Source: Roseburia sp.
GTDB taxonomy: Bacteria; Bacillota; Clostridia; Lachnospirales; Lachnospiraceae
DNA length: 8,127 nucleotides
Direction of reading: 5' to 3'
Assembly (NCBI GenBank): GCA_017621905.1
Contig: JAGASC010000069.1
Coordinates: 1 to 8,127 of the forward strand
Shown here: positions 6,454 through 8,127 of the stretch, in pieces
How the letters are laid out: the number at the start of each line of letters is the position of its first letter
Position numbering within the stretch: the first letter of the stretch is position 1
Program-made: the position numbers and the translations under genes
Notes under the pieces: model-generated
Databases searched by the model: none
What the model was told of the DNA's origin: nothing
The model's input: the letters and a program-made list of their open reading frames with translations, nothing else

Positions 6454-8127
6454 CTCCATTTGTTCTATCTTAATATTATTATAAAAATATTGCAAGATAT
6501 CTTCGCATTTCATTCCGCTTTTTGCCATGCCGTTGGCTCCGTTCTGGCTCATGCCAAGGCCGTGGCCGTAACCGCCCCCATGAATCAGCATGCTGCCGTC
6601 CGCCTGGGATGTCAGGGCGCAAAAAGAACTGGGAAGCATGGAAACATCTGTGGCTTTGCTGCCATCCTGGTAAGTTATTTCTGTAACCCCGCAGCCTAGT
6701 ATTTTGCGGATATTATACTCATTTTTGACCAGAACAATGCCTTTCTGATAGGTCAGCTTCAAAGTCAGTATCGCACCGGCGTCACTCCGTTCGGCTGCCG
6801 AAATACTCTTTAATGCACCCATGCCTTTCATTGAGTCCAGTAACTTTGTCTGTTTGCTATTATAATATTGAATATTTTTGTCTAAAACTGCTCGCCGGCT
6901 TTCCAATATATCACGAATGACATCCGATTTCTGGCTATAGTCTGCCTCTGCCGTCCAGCGATAATATTTGATATCACTGTCATATCCTGTGGCCGGTTTT
7001 GTGATATATTCTAAAAATGCCGCCTCATCCGAAAGTTTTCTCTCTGTGGAAGATGTATTCAGGCAGACCTGTTTTAGATAGCCATACTCCGCCTCATCTT
7101 CGACGTTCCAGATTTCTGCCGTATCAGTATAGCCCATGGAAGTGGAAAAGTAAAAGGCCTCTATCACATCCTCCTGGTAAGTCAATATCTTTCCTGCGGT
7201 CTCATAGACTGCTGTGACAGACTGGTCTGTGGGGGCAATCTTGTTATAGACCTGGTAGGAGGTACTGTCGTTAATATGAGCGCCGTATGCACGCAAATCA
7301 GCCTGCAGCAGCTGTATATAAGCATAGCTTCTGGCACAAATCGCCTGGGCTTTTAGTGCCTCCGGTTCATAATTGGAAGGCATTTCGCTGGGAACCACTG
7401 CACAGAGATAGGTTTCTAAAGGCAGCTGGTTTACCAAAGTGTAGCCTTCCTCATACCGGCGTATCTCCATTGTGCCGTAATAGCCATTTGAAAGCGCATT
7501 TCCTGTCTCATCACAAATGATAATCTGTCCTTCCGCCGTATCCGGCGACAAGATAAGTGACGGATTCCTCTGAATTGCGGCCGGTGTCGCTGCAGGGGAA
7601 TCGGCATCTTCCGCCACATTCGTCATCTGCTTGACGGAATCACCGGACTGCGCCGTATCGGACAGATAATCTGTCACATGAAGCAGGCTTCCCTCCGCCA
7701 GGATTTCCTGACGTTCGCCACAGCTTAAGCTGGTCTGGGCAGTACATTTTAAATAAACATCAGAGCGAAGCTTGCCGCCATCTGCGCCTAAAAGCAGAAC
7801 CCGAATATTTTCAATACTGGCAGGCTGTCCGATCAGAATCGCACAGACCTGATTTTCTCCCGTTATGTATTCCACTTCCATGTTTCCAAGTACCACATCA
7901 GAGATGGATTTTTCCATCACCTCTCCGTAGGTCTGATATACCGGAATTTTTCCCGCATGTGCAATTTTCCCATACCCTTCTATCTCTACTGTCTCATCGT
8001 CATAGGAAAGCAGATCTCCGGTAATCCGGTCCTGCTTGCTGCGAACCCTTTGGATTTCACCTTTGGTCAAAACAAAATCATAGACACCGGCGACAAGATC
8101 TGTATTTACCGTTCCGACTTCTTTCTC
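6451..8127 (-). CDS. SpoIID/LytB-domain protein, 5' end outside window
   Basis: SpoIID/LytB-domain proteins act on cell-wall peptidoglycan outside the membrane; SpoIID itself is a lytic transglycosylase acting on denuded glycan strands during engulfment. The frame is open to the right edge (558 visible residues), so the TTG at 8070 is not a credible start and no signal peptide can be assessed. From the edge, residues 1-150 are a non-conserved-looking beta-rich region, about 153-190 is a Ser/Ala/Asp-rich linker, and the SpoIID domain runs from about 200 to the end. It contains LPLETYLCAVVPSEMPSNY (235-253) with the expected catalytic Glu of SEMP at 248, then LKAQAICARSYA (258-269) and the closing GGGYGHGLGMSQNGANGMA (517-535). 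A region near 365-440 looks like an insertion relative to compact SpoIID. The protein is far longer than SpoIID of Bacillus (about 340 residues), so I do not assign spoIID. The yihY-type gene follows. Confidence 0.9.
   Translation of the reverse strand, partial: EKEVGTVNTDLVAGVYDFVLTKGEIQRVRSKQDRITGDLLSYDDETVEIEGYGKIAHAGKIPVYQTYGEVMEKSISDVVLGNMEVEYITGENQVCAILIGQPASIENIRVLLLGADGGKLRSDVYLKCTAQTSLSCGERQEILAEGSLLHVTDYLSDTAQSGDSVKQMTNVAEDADSPAATPAAIQRNPSLILSPDTAEGQIIICDETGNALSNGYYGTMEIRRYEEGYTLVNQLPLETYLCAVVPSEMPSNYEPEALKAQAICARSYAYIQLLQADLRAYGAHINDSTSYQVYNKIAPTDQSVTAVYETAGKILTYQEDVIEAFYFSTSMGYTDTAEIWNVEDEAEYGYLKQVCLNTSSTERKLSDEAAFLEYITKPATGYDSDIKYYRWTAEADYSQKSDVIRDILESRRAVLDKNIQYYNSKQTKLLDSMKGMGALKSISAAERSDAGAILTLKLTYQKGIVLVKNEYNIRKILGCGVTEITYQDGSKATDVSMLPSSFCALTSQADGSMLIHGGGYGHGLGMSQNGANGMAKSGMKCEDILQYFYNNIKIEQME

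Noticed and set aside
8068..8070. TTG as the start of the SpoIID-like gene
   Set aside because: The same frame continues without a stop to the right edge (19 more codons, E K E V G T V N...), and no ribosome site precedes the TTG, so the gene is simply cut by the window.

Overview
The window looks like chromosomal housekeeping DNA from a low-to-moderate-GC Firmicute of the class Clostridia, most likely a Lachnospiraceae relative. The evidence is the T-box riboswitch ahead of pheS, the style of PheS, PheT and QueA, the strong GGAGG-type ribosome sites and a SpoIID/LytB-type protein. The family-level call is an impression from protein style, not a search result. Every gene I can support lies on the minus strand, so transcription runs from high to low coordinates.

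Layout in transcription order. (1) 8127-6451: a SpoIID/LytB-domain protein whose 5' end lies outside the window. (2) 6379-5504: a YihY/BrkB-family membrane protein, 71 bases downstream. (3) 5503-4980: a protein-free stretch holding a weak terminator-like hairpin, candidate promoters and a complete phenylalanine T-box leader with its intrinsic terminator. (4) 4979-3954: pheS, intact. (5) 3916-605: one uninterrupted 1103-codon frame that is nearly all of PheT joined directly to nearly all of QueA. (6) 604-534: a short gap with an extended -10 promoter and a strong ribosome site. (7) 533-1: the N-terminal third of PTS Enzyme I (ptsI), running off the left edge.

The main anomaly is the pheT-queA junction near 1547-1552. 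PheT stops about 15-20 residues short of its usual end, inside the C-terminal FDX-ACB (anticodon-binding) domain. QueA begins about 28 residues into its usual sequence. No stop codon, ribosome site or start separates them in the usual way. This is what an in-frame deletion would leave, and a mis-assembly or splice artefact would look the same. PheRS recognises tRNA-Phe (anticodon GAA), while QueA acts on tRNAs with GUN anticodons (Tyr, His, Asn, Asp), so no substrate-channelling reason for the fusion is obvious. I see no mobile element, CRISPR array, tRNA, rRNA or defence system.

How the parts work together: the T-box leader senses uncharged tRNA-Phe and controls readthrough into pheS and the pheT-queA frame, so in this arrangement the QueA part would come under phenylalanine-starvation control. 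ptsI appears to have its own promoter. The SpoIID-like and YihY-like genes may form a separate short transcription unit upstream.
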